This document shows, piece by piece, positions 19,573-26,662 of a stretch of 64,000 nucleotides of DNA. The DNA lies in NCBI RefSeq assembly GCF_040438925.1, contig NZ_CP159258.1:4044001-4108000 (forward strand), given 5' to 3'. Origin of the DNA: Pseudomonas sp. MYb327. GTDB lineage: Bacteria > Pseudomonadota > Gammaproteobacteria > Pseudomonadales > Pseudomonadaceae. The notes under the pieces are model-generated. The model saw only the letters and a program-made list of their open reading frames with translations. It was not told the DNA's origin and made no database searches. Each line of letters opens with the position of its first letter. Within the stretch, counting starts at the first letter, position 1. The position numbers and the translations under genes are program-made.

Positions 19573-20210
19573 GCTGGCCTCATCGCGGGCAAGCCCGCTC
19601 CTACAGTGACCTCGGTTGGTCGCGGATTTTGCGTACGACCATAAAACCTGTAGGAGCTGGCTTGCCAGCGATGGCGGTCTGCCTGCCAGCATCGTTGTTG
19701 AATGTACTGGCCTCATCGCGGGCAAGCCCGCTCCTACAGTGACCACGGCCGGTCGCGGATTTTGCGTACAACCACAGAGTCTGTAGGAGCTGGCTTGCCA
19801 GCGATCGCGGTCTGCCTTCCTGCATCGTTATTGAATGTACTGGCCTCATCGCGGGCAAGCCCGCTCCTACAGTGACCTCGGTTGGTCGCGGATTTTGCGT
19901 ACGACCATAAAACCTGTAGGAGCTGGCTTGCCAGCGATCGCGGTCTGCCTGCCAGCATCGTTGTTGAATGTTCTGGCCTCATCGCGGACAAGCCCGCTCC
20001 TACAGTGACCTCGGTTGGTCGCGGATTTTGCGTACAGCCACAGAACCTGTAGGAGCTGGCTTGCCAGCGATGGCGGTCTGCCTGCCAGCATCGTTGTTGA
20101 ATGTACTGGCCTCATCGCGGGCAAGCCCGCTCCTACAGTGACCTCGGTTGGTCGCGGATTTTGCGTACAACCACAGAATCTGTAGGAGCTGGCTTGCCAG
20201 CGATGGCGGT
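19573..20210. repeat. Tandem array of about five 133-bp REP units
   Basis: Five near-identical units of 132-134 bp, phase-marked by catcgcgggcaagcccgctc at about 19581, 19715, 19847, 19980 and 20113. Each unit has one REP (gcgggcaagcccgctcctaca), a spacer ending gtcgcggattttgcgta, the opposite REP (tgtaggagctggcttgccag) and a second spacer with catcgttgttgaatgt. Units differ by a few substitutions. The array lies between the convergent NEL toxin gene and the last fimbrial gene. The 85-codon reading frames that recur every 133 bp are artefacts of the repeat. Confidence 0.93.
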
Positions 20211-20240
20211 GTGTCAGGCAGCGGTGCTGTCTGCCCGACC

Positions 20241-21500
20241 TCAGATTTCCGAATCCCAGATCACCGTGACCTTGCCCTTGTAGAAGGGACCAGCACCGGG
20301 TTCCAGCATGAACTCCATCTGGCTTGGCGGTACTTCGAAGTGCAAAACACCGGGCGCCCTGTCGACGTAGAAACCCGGCTGCAAATACAGCGCATTGGCC
20401 GCGCCCGCTCGCAGACGCCTGTGCCTGACGGGTTGCCCGCTCATGTCGGTCAGGCCATTGGGCAAGGTGACATAGACCTGCAGTTCCACGGCTCGCTTGG
20501 ACACCCGGTCATCGAGCATGCAATCGTAAACAGTGCCCCCCCGCTCACATTCCATGTGCATCTTGAAACGCGATGACGCCGAGATATTGAAGGTCTGGTC
20601 ACGGAACAACCGTACCGGTGTACGACCCGCCTGCAACCAGCTCTGCCAGCCGCCGGCCGGGACCAACTGGACTTTCTCGCCACCCGGCGGGACATCGACC
20701 TTGAGGGTGTGTTGAACCTCGAGGTTGAAATTCAGGGTCAACACCGGACTGCTCGGCAGCATGACATCGCCGAAATCGAAATCACCGCTGGGGCCGACGG
20801 TATAGGTCAGCGAGCCCGTGTAATGACCGGCCAACATGCCCAATGGATTGGGTGTGACCAGCTCATAGGAGAAGTCCAGAAAGTCGTAACGCATCCACGG
20901 AACATTGAATTTGGCCTGTTTGACACACGCGGCTTCCACCGGTGTCTTCCAGAAAAAACCGTAGTAGTTGGTGTCGTAGTAACCCACACCACTGTAAAGG
21001 CATGGCGCCGGGGTATTCACCCAGCTCGATCCCCAGAGGAGGTTGTGCGCAAGCCTGTAATCATCGGCGCCCCCTACCAATTCCATCACATCTTCCGTCA
21101 CGTACATGGAGCCCACGCCGGTAATCCGCATTTTTACCGTCTCCACCGCTCCGGATTCATGACGAACCGTCAGCTCGCGCCATTGCGCCGGCACCTTGAA
21201 CGTAGCGCCCTGGCGCGGCGACGCATGGTTGGCCGGGATCGCTTGACTGGAATGGAATTGAATCGGCACTTGCAGGCTGAACGTCTGATTTAAGTCGCAT
21301 TGCCCAGGGTATCGCTCGCAGTACCCACTGAGTGGCGTGGTGTTCTTGAATTGGTTGAGGTGCGGATACGCCGAATCGGGCTTGAACAGCGCGGTGATTG
21401 AAACGTCCTGGGCCAAGGCCTGGGGTATCAGCCACCACACCATCAAAAGATTCCATGACCAAAGACGCCTTGTTGAAAACAAAAAACCTGTGACGTTCAT
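20241..21500 (-). CDS. Tip adhesin of CS1-type fimbria, operon B
   Basis: A 419-residue exported protein, probably the fimbrial tip adhesin (CfaE/CooD/CblD type role). A hydrophobic signal segment occupies about residues 11-30 ending QALA. The C-terminal half (about 215-419) is a pilin-like domain with TPNPLGM, GDVMLP and the terminal VTVIWDSEI. It has the same length as the operon A adhesin and aligns to it almost without gaps, but residues about 130-200 are unrelated. The start at 21500 (MNVTG) has GGAG 12 bases upstream. It is the last gene of operon B. Confidence 0.82.
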   Translation of the reverse strand: MNVTGFLFSTRRLWSWNLLMVWWLIPQALAQDVSITALFKPDSAYPHLNQFKNTTPLSGYCERYPGQCDLNQTFSLQVPIQFHSSQAIPANHASPRQGATFKVPAQWRELTVRHESGAVETVKMRITGVGSMYVTEDVMELVGGADDYRLAHNLLWGSSWVNTPAPCLYSGVGYYDTNYYGFFWKTPVEAACVKQAKFNVPWMRYDFLDFSYELVTPNPLGMLAGHYTGSLTYTVGPSGDFDFGDVMLPSSPVLTLNFNLEVQHTLKVDVPPGGEKVQLVPAGGWQSWLQAGRTPVRLFRDQTFNISASSRFKMHMECERGGTVYDCMLDDRVSKRAVELQVYVTLPNGLTDMSGQPVRHRRLRAGAANALYLQPGFYVDRAPGVLHFEVPPSQMEFMLEPGAGPFYKGKVTVIWDSEI

Positions 21501-21596
21501 CTGTATCCATCTCCAAAGAAAACCTCCCTGTTCCTTGGGAGGGTCGATATCCACTCGACATTCAAACGCTGAAAAAACCGGCATCACGAAAAGGGA

Positions 21597-22085
21597 TCAG
21601 GGCGCAGCAGCGCTGAAAATCAACTGAACCGTTCCGTAGTAAGTGCCCGGCTTATAGCCACCGGCCGGCACCTTCGGCTGGATTTCCAGAGCAAAGCGCC
21701 CGCCGGCCCTGGCCTGCGCCGCCGACACAACTTGGCGCGGTTTCGGATCATGGCTCAGCTCCTGACCGTTGAAGCTGACCCGCAAGTAGATGCTCTGGTC
21801 TTCACGCCCGTTGAACAGATAGGGCTCGGCGTCCAGCCGTGCTTCGATCGCACTGGTGTCGTGCTTGACGTCGAAGTTTTTGCGCAGCCCGTCGAGCCTC
21901 GACGTGTTGAGGTTCCACGGCAGGGTCTGTTCGAGATGGATCCAGTTCGTCTCGGCCGGTGTCACGTAAAAGCCCAGGGTCGGAATATCTACCTGCACCT
22001 CGAACGTGCGCTCTTCCCGTGCCGCGAAAACCTGGGCACACGTCATCACGCCCACACATAGGGCAAAGGCCGATTGCTTGATCAT
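21597..22085 (-). CDS. Minor pilin of CS1-type fimbria, operon B
   Basis: A 162-residue exported fimbrial subunit. Residues 1-22 are a signal peptide (MIKQSAFALCVGVMTCAQVFA). The mature protein begins REERTFEVQVDIP and ends GTYYGTVQLIFSAAAP, as in CFA/I-family pilins. It matches the operon A minor pilin in length (162) and in pattern (GYKPG-YYG), and both differ from the major pilins, which lack the GYKPG motif. It probably acts as an adaptor below the tip adhesin; this role is inferred from position just before the adhesin gene. Confidence 0.82.
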   Translation of the reverse strand: MIKQSAFALCVGVMTCAQVFAAREERTFEVQVDIPTLGFYVTPAETNWIHLEQTLPWNLNTSRLDGLRKNFDVKHDTSAIEARLDAEPYLFNGREDQSIYLRVSFNGQELSHDPKPRQVVSAAQARAGGRFALEIQPKVPAGGYKPGTYYGTVQLIFSAAAP

Positions 22086-22148
22086 GTCAGTTACCTGTTG
22101 CGTGAAAAAAAGCGGCGAGTCCTCCAGCGCAACTCGCCTTTGGCGGTG

Positions 22149-22892
22149 TTACTGGCTGGCAATGCGCAACGCCTTTTTGTCGGCGCCTTCGATCAGGTTG
22201 AAGCGGTATTCCCGACCGGGTTTCTTCTCGAACTCGAACGACTTGCCCGCCAGCACGTGATGCTTGGTGGTCGGCTCGCACTCGGTTTCGTTCTTCAGCG
22301 AGCAGTTGCGAAACTCATCGATCACCACCACGGTGTTGCCGTTATTGCGCAGTCGATAAACACCGGCGCTGTCATCGATCACGCTGTCGAAACGGCTGTT
22401 CTTCGGGCGGACAAAAAACACCGTGCCGAAGCCGGTCATGACGTTGACCCCCGCCGACAGGTTCTCCTTGTAGGCGTCGCGCTCTTCGCTGGACACCGCG
22501 AACTCGTCTTCCTTTTCCGGTACCACCGGCACGAAGCGCACACGGAAATAGCGCTCGGTGTCACGGTCTCCCATGAGCAGCAAGCGTGTGCCCTGCATGC
22601 CTTTGGCCGGCACGATCAGACGCGCCGGGCTGGCCATCAAGCCATTCCGGCCGCTGCCATCCGCCTGCGTTGCGACCGGTATTTCGCGGTGGCTGCCATC
22701 GGCGTCGTAGATGATTTCGAGAATGTTGACCTTGACGAATGCGGTGCTATCGCCGCTGTTGTAAACGCGCTTGAGATAGGTGCTCTTGTCGCTGTCCAGA
22801 TAGTCGTACACCGTTCCGACGTTGATCTGCGGACCGGCCTGAACCGCCAGAGATATCCCGCTCATACCCAACAGCAACCACAGACGTTTCAT
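22149..22892 (-). CDS. Periplasmic chaperone of CS1-type fimbria, operon B
   Basis: A 247-residue periplasmic chaperone of the alternative chaperone/usher class, which caps pilin subunits by donor-strand complementation. The signal peptide is MKRLWLLLGMSGISLAVQA. The family segments GPQINVGTVYDYLDSDKSTY, ASPARLIVPAKGMQGTRLL and RVRFVPVVPEKEDEF are visible and repeat nearly unchanged in the operon A chaperone. The start at 22892 is chosen for the signal peptide; the frame runs upstream to 23018 in sequence that also encodes the adhesin relic in another frame. Confidence 0.87.
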   Translation of the reverse strand: MKRLWLLLGMSGISLAVQAGPQINVGTVYDYLDSDKSTYLKRVYNSGDSTAFVKVNILEIIYDADGSHREIPVATQADGSGRNGLMASPARLIVPAKGMQGTRLLLMGDRDTERYFRVRFVPVVPEKEDEFAVSSEERDAYKENLSAGVNVMTGFGTVFFVRPKNSRFDSVIDDSAGVYRLRNNGNTVVVIDEFRNCSLKNETECEPTTKHHVLAGKSFEFEKKPGREYRFNLIEGADKKALRIASQ

Positions 22893-22951
22893 ACCCTTGA
22901 ACCTCATGACATTGAACACAACACAGGCGCTGTCCATCGATAGGCGGCCCA

Positions 22952-23056
22952 TCAGATTTCCGAATCCCAGATCACGGTGACAGAGCCGGTGTACGGGCTC
23001 GCCACATTGGGTAGCCAAGGCCCAATAGATGAAACAAAAGAACGCGAGACGTTCAT
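22952..23056 (-). pseudogene. Internally deleted tip adhesin gene (34-codon relic)
   Basis: The reverse strand reads a complete 34-codon frame starting MNVSRSFVSSIG and ending TGSVTVIWDSEI. The first ~30 bases match the start of the operon B adhesin gene (atgaacgtc...gtt.tttgtttca) and the last ~36 match the 3' end shared by both adhesins, so about 1.1 kb between them has been lost in frame. A strong ribosome binding site GGAGGT lies 9 bases before the ATG. It sits 39 bp after the usher stop, the place where the adhesin gene lies in canonical cfa/coo operons. It is not present at the equivalent site in operon A. Confidence 0.75.
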
Positions 23057-23095
23057 GTAAGCCTGACCTCCAATAACCAAATTCAACGGGGCCAT

Positions 23096-25618
23096 TCAGC
23101 CCGCTGTCTCGGCGTTGTGGGTGGCATCCGCCAGGGTGTCTGGCGAACAGCGCAAATCACCGATCATCAGCACGTTGTTTTCACTGCGGTGTTTGTCGAC
23201 ATCGAGGCGGAACTGGCACAGCAACTGGTCGGCATAACGCACTTGCAGGGTCGGCGAGCCGGCGTTCATTTCCATCGAGAAGAAGCCATCGACCTCGCTG
23301 ACCCCACGGCTGGCGTGGTTGATCACGTGGTGGCCCTTGAGCGGCCGCCCCTGCGGATCGAGCAGACGTCCGAGCACGGTCAGGGTTTTCATCACCCGCA
23401 CCTTGCGATACTCCACACCACCCTTGTTCAGGTGATAGCGGGTACGCGCCGGTTCGATGCTGGCCGCCGGCACGTGATTGCCTTCGAAGTCGAAGCTCAC
23501 CGAGCTGTTTTTGTAGGCTGTGAGCGGAATGAAATTGCGTCCCGGGCGCAAGGCTGCGCTGCCGCCACTGAGATCGTCGGCGCGCAAGGCGATACCGTCG
23601 ATGTCGGACTCGACGTCAACGATCATCCCGGCGCCGCGCCCTTGGTGTTGGCTGGTCAACGCCATGCGTTGCGCGCCGACCACCAGCGTGCTGTCGAGGT
23701 TCACGCCACCGGTGAATTTGTTGTTGAACGACGAACGCTGGATAAAACCGTCGCCATTGATTTCGTCGGTACGAAAGTTCGCCAGGCTCGAAAGGCCGAC
23801 GCCATAGGTGTCGGTGAGCGCGGTCACTGACACGCTTTGCAGCACGTGGTCTTGCAGGTCTTTGCGGAAACCGAGCGAGGCGTTGGTGTCACGACTGCCG
23901 TCACGGGCGGTGCGGCTGCCGATGCTGCCGGAAATCTGCTGGCCGGGGCTACCCAGGGCCATGTTGATGCTCAGGTCGACCCCGCGATTGCGCGCATCAC
24001 CGCTGCTGTAGCTGCCCGGACGGTCGAACAGCGACAGGCGCCAATTGGCATCGCTGCCGAACAACTGGGTCCGTTGGGTCCAGCCGAGGTCGATGCCGAC
24101 ACCTTCGACGTTGCCCTCACTGTGGGATACCCGAGCATTGAGCGAATTCTTGCGGCTGATGCGGTGGTTCAGTGCCAGCGACGAGTTGCTGGTCTGGCCG
24201 GTGAATACATTGCGTTGGCGCACGCGGGTGCCGTCGGGCAGTGTTTCGTAGGTGTTGGTGGTGTCGAGCCAGCTGCGGTTGTGGCTGATCACCAGGCTGC
24301 CAGAGCCATAGTTGTACAGGCCTTGCAGGTCGGCCCCGGTGCCGTGGTCTTCGGTCTGGTAGAGGTTGGCGTAGACACTGGTGCTGTTGCCCAGGGTCCA
24401 GTCGATCGAGCTGCCGTACTGGAGTTTTTCCCGCACCTGGCGTGCCGACAGGCCAAGAATCACCCGCGGGTGCAGCAGATAGTTAATCGAGGCGCCTGCC
24501 GTGGCATCACCACTGCTTTGTTGGTCCCAGTTGCTCAGCAGTTTGCTTTCCTGGCCGGCGAACAGATTGTAGCGCCAGCGATCATCGTGGTTGCGCCAGT
24601 TGCTCGGCTTATAGATCAGTTCCTGAATGGTCGAGGTGATTTGACCGTCCTCGATCAGCCGCACTTCCACTTCGTAAATGCCGCCGGGCAATGGCCGAGT
24701 GTCGAGGGTCTGCAAACCGGCCGGGACCGACTGCGTGTTGATCAACAGGCCATCGCGGTAGATTTCCACCGACGCCTGTCGGTTGGCCGTGACATAAACC
24801 GGGTACACGCTGGGTTTTGGACTGTCGATGGCCAGGCTATCGGAGCTGCCATACATCACGCCCACGGCCGTGTCAGGGCTGGTGCCGAACGAACGAGGCT
24901 GACGCGTCAGGCCTTCGGAGTTGGGCGTGAAGTAGCCCAGGCGGAAAAAACTGCCCTCCAGTTCGCGCTGGGTGAAAAGCTCATGCACGGCGTGGTAGGT
25001 CTTGTCGTCCGGCCCACCCAGACGCGCCAGTTGAATGTTGAAGGTCTGGCTCCAGTTGCCCAGGCTGCCGCTGGCCTCCAGACCGAAACGGCCGCCGAGG
25101 TCTTGATCCTGGCCACCGTTGAGGTTGAGTTGGTTACGTACCATCAGGCCGCTGCTGCCACCTTCGGGTTGGTCGAAATAGCGTTTGGCTTCGCTGTCGC
25201 GCTCGGCATTTTCAGTGACGATCGACAGCAATGAATTTTCCAGGTTGTAGTGAACCGCCAACATTTGTTCCGGGCATTGCCCCGTGCAGGCACCCAGGGC
25301 CACGCCAGGCTTGAGGATGTCAGCCCAGGTCTGGCGTTCTGTGGCACCGAAACGGCTTTCACTGGTGTCGGTGAAGTCGAGCAACGTCACCCGGTCATCG
25401 CGGGACAACACAATCATCGCCTCGCCGAGCGGTTGCTGGTCGAGTTCGACCCGAACCGCCAAAGGAACGTCGAAGAAATGCTCCTCGAACTCTGCCGGCA
25501 AGCCTTTGGCCTGGGCCAGCAAACTTCGCGGTGTATTATCAACGGAGGTGGGCGCCGCAAATGCACTGCTACATAACAGCAACGCAAGCGCAGCCGCGAT
25601 GGGCGTCATCGGGAACAT
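23096..25618 (-). CDS. Outer membrane usher of CS1-type fimbria, operon B
   Basis: An 840-residue outer membrane usher (CfaC/CooC/CblC type) that assembles and secretes fimbrial subunits. The signal peptide spans about residues 1-22 (MFPMTPIAAALALLLCSSAF). It continues with the conserved N-terminal segment LLAQAKGLPAEFEEHFFDVP, a long beta-barrel region, and a C-terminal domain with GRLLDPQGRPLKGHHVINHA. The start at 25618 equals the start of the operon A usher, giving both the same length; the ATG at 25609 is an alternative. By eye it is highly similar to the operon A copy throughout. Confidence 0.9.
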   Translation of the reverse strand: MFPMTPIAAALALLLCSSAFAAPTSVDNTPRSLLAQAKGLPAEFEEHFFDVPLAVRVELDQQPLGEAMIVLSRDDRVTLLDFTDTSESRFGATERQTWADILKPGVALGACTGQCPEQMLAVHYNLENSLLSIVTENAERDSEAKRYFDQPEGGSSGLMVRNQLNLNGGQDQDLGGRFGLEASGSLGNWSQTFNIQLARLGGPDDKTYHAVHELFTQRELEGSFFRLGYFTPNSEGLTRQPRSFGTSPDTAVGVMYGSSDSLAIDSPKPSVYPVYVTANRQASVEIYRDGLLINTQSVPAGLQTLDTRPLPGGIYEVEVRLIEDGQITSTIQELIYKPSNWRNHDDRWRYNLFAGQESKLLSNWDQQSSGDATAGASINYLLHPRVILGLSARQVREKLQYGSSIDWTLGNSTSVYANLYQTEDHGTGADLQGLYNYGSGSLVISHNRSWLDTTNTYETLPDGTRVRQRNVFTGQTSNSSLALNHRISRKNSLNARVSHSEGNVEGVGIDLGWTQRTQLFGSDANWRLSLFDRPGSYSSGDARNRGVDLSINMALGSPGQQISGSIGSRTARDGSRDTNASLGFRKDLQDHVLQSVSVTALTDTYGVGLSSLANFRTDEINGDGFIQRSSFNNKFTGGVNLDSTLVVGAQRMALTSQHQGRGAGMIVDVESDIDGIALRADDLSGGSAALRPGRNFIPLTAYKNSSVSFDFEGNHVPAASIEPARTRYHLNKGGVEYRKVRVMKTLTVLGRLLDPQGRPLKGHHVINHASRGVSEVDGFFSMEMNAGSPTLQVRYADQLLCQFRLDVDKHRSENNVLMIGDLRCSPDTLADATHNAETAG

Positions 25619-25720
25619 GAACGAATACTCTAATAACAAAGAAGTTGAATCACGACCGGCAACTTTTAAGATTGCCGGCCGGTCACGTTACTTATGCAAG
25701 TAAGCGCTTATGACTCTTGA

Positions 25721-26206
25721 TCAAGGAGCAGGAGGAACAGCATCGAACATCATGGTGACCGCACCGGTGTAGTCACCTGGCGCAAAGGTGGTGCCCAGCG
25801 CCTTGATATTCAGTGGGGCGCGATAGTTGACGTTCGATTCGGTTTCGCCGACCACCATTTGCGGCGTCGTAGTGAGGACGACGTTGTTGAGTGCCACTTG
25901 CAGGCCGATCTCGGAAGCGCCACCGATCAGCTTCGGCACACTTTCAAGGCTGGCGTGCACCGAGCCATTGTTGTTGCGTACGTCGAAGAAACCGTTGACC
26001 TCATCCATAGTGCCCTTGCTTGGCACGTAGTCCATTCTCTGATCCTTGTTGACCAGGTCCGGATCGACCGGCACCACGTAGAAACCATTGGTGGGTACAT
26101 GAGCGACAAGGTTGATGGAATGACGGGCTTCGCCCGCGGCAAATACGGCGGAAGAACTCAATGCCAGAACAGCCAGAGGAGCAGCGAACGCGATTTTCTT
26201 GAACAT
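25721..26206 (-). CDS. Major pilin of CS1-type fimbria, operon B
   Basis: A 161-residue structural pilin of the CFA/I (CS1) family. The signal peptide MFKKIAFAAPLAVLALSSSA is nearly identical to that of the operon A pilin, but the mature part (starting about AGEARHSINLVAHVP) has diverged strongly while keeping the pattern DYVPSKGTMDEVNGFFDVRN and the C-terminal PGDYTGAVTMMFDAVPP. No cysteines are seen, as usual for this class. It is first in operon B and has a structured leader (26207-26298). The ATG follows attgaaag, part of a conserved pairing arm. Confidence 0.88.
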   Translation of the reverse strand: MFKKIAFAAPLAVLALSSSAVFAAGEARHSINLVAHVPTNGFYVVPVDPDLVNKDQRMDYVPSKGTMDEVNGFFDVRNNNGSVHASLESVPKLIGGASEIGLQVALNNVVLTTTPQMVVGETESNVNYRAPLNIKALGTTFAPGDYTGAVTMMFDAVPPAP

Positions 26207-26298
26207 CTTTCAATACCTGTCTTTAAAAAGGATTAAGTGCTGAAAGTTCATGAAGGGCAAAACCGTCACGAGCAGCTATTTGCCCAGCTGAACTTTCA
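26207..26298 (-). promoter_or_regulatory. Structured leader of pilin gene B (three-arm)
   Basis: On the mRNA strand, arm 1 TGAAAGTTCA (26298-26289) and arm 2 TGAACTTTCA (26250-26241) are perfect complements, enclosing an inner perfect stem GGGCAAA/TTTGCCC (plus-strand 26254-26260 and 26279-26285). A third arm, TGAAAG (26212-26207), abuts the ATG and can pair with the CTTTCA of arm 2 instead. The pilin A leader has the same layout with different bases. Function is inferred. Confidence 0.5.
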
Positions 26299-26349
26299 AC
26301 GCCGAAAGATGATCAGCCAATTTATCTGGAAAGTAAGCAGGCAAGTTCC

Positions 26350-26365
26350 TGCAAGTGCGTAGCCA
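26350..26365 (-). promoter_or_regulatory. Possible sigma-54 promoter for fimbrial operon B
   Basis: The reverse strand reads TGGC-TACGCAC-TTGCA, with the -24 GG and -12 GC elements at the correct spacing for an RpoN promoter. Transcription would start near 26338, giving a leader of about 130 bases that includes the whole three-arm structure. The inner bases fit the consensus poorly and the operon A upstream region has no equivalent, so chance is possible. Confidence 0.3.
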
Positions 26366-26623
26366 AAGTGCTATCGACACAGAAAGAAAAAACCTGAAAT
26401 ACGATAAAAATCAATGTTTGACTGTAAGAGACAGACTACAAACCGCACATTATAAGCCATGAGAACGAGATACTAACGAAGTAACTTCTGTAAGACCAAG
26501 ACTACATATCCCGCAATCAATGGGCGAAAACAGAACATTAGAGAGTTAACACTAATTTGAACTTGCGGCCGAGGGAAATTACGATTTTTTTTGATTGAGC
26601 ACATCGATGGGAATTGCGGAGCG

Positions 26624-26654
26624 ACCTGAAGCCTTCACTCACGAGGCTTCAGGT
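26624..26654. terminator. Perfect hairpin after fimbrial operon A
   Basis: acctgaagcc and ggcttcaggt form a 10-bp perfect stem with an 11-base loop, 8 bp downstream of the operon A adhesin stop. There is no T run on either side, so it may stabilise the 3' end or slow polymerase rather than act as a classical terminator. Confidence 0.4.
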
Positions 26655-26662
26655 CCATGGCT

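Larger units (their letters stand above)
26207..26662. other. AT-rich intergenic region between fimbrial operons
   Basis: About 456 bp between the end of operon A and the start of operon B. It is clearly richer in A and T than the surrounding genes, especially 26370-26600. Beyond the pilin leader, the possible promoter and the hairpin listed separately, I see no gene. Confidence 0.6.

Noticed and set aside
19549..20124. Repeated 85-codon minus-strand frames
   Set aside because: They recur at exactly the REP unit length and consist of translated REP sequence; there is no start context or protein family.
19573..20210. CRISPR array
   Set aside because: The repeating unit is 133 bp with internal REP palindromes, and the parts between repeats are themselves repeated, so there are no unique spacers and no cas genes.
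14852..20210. Type III or type VI secretion genes or a chaperone or immunity gene near the NEL effector
   Set aside because: Every neighbouring frame is accounted for by a penicillin-binding protein, repeats or fimbrial genes; none resembles a secretion component or small acidic chaperone.
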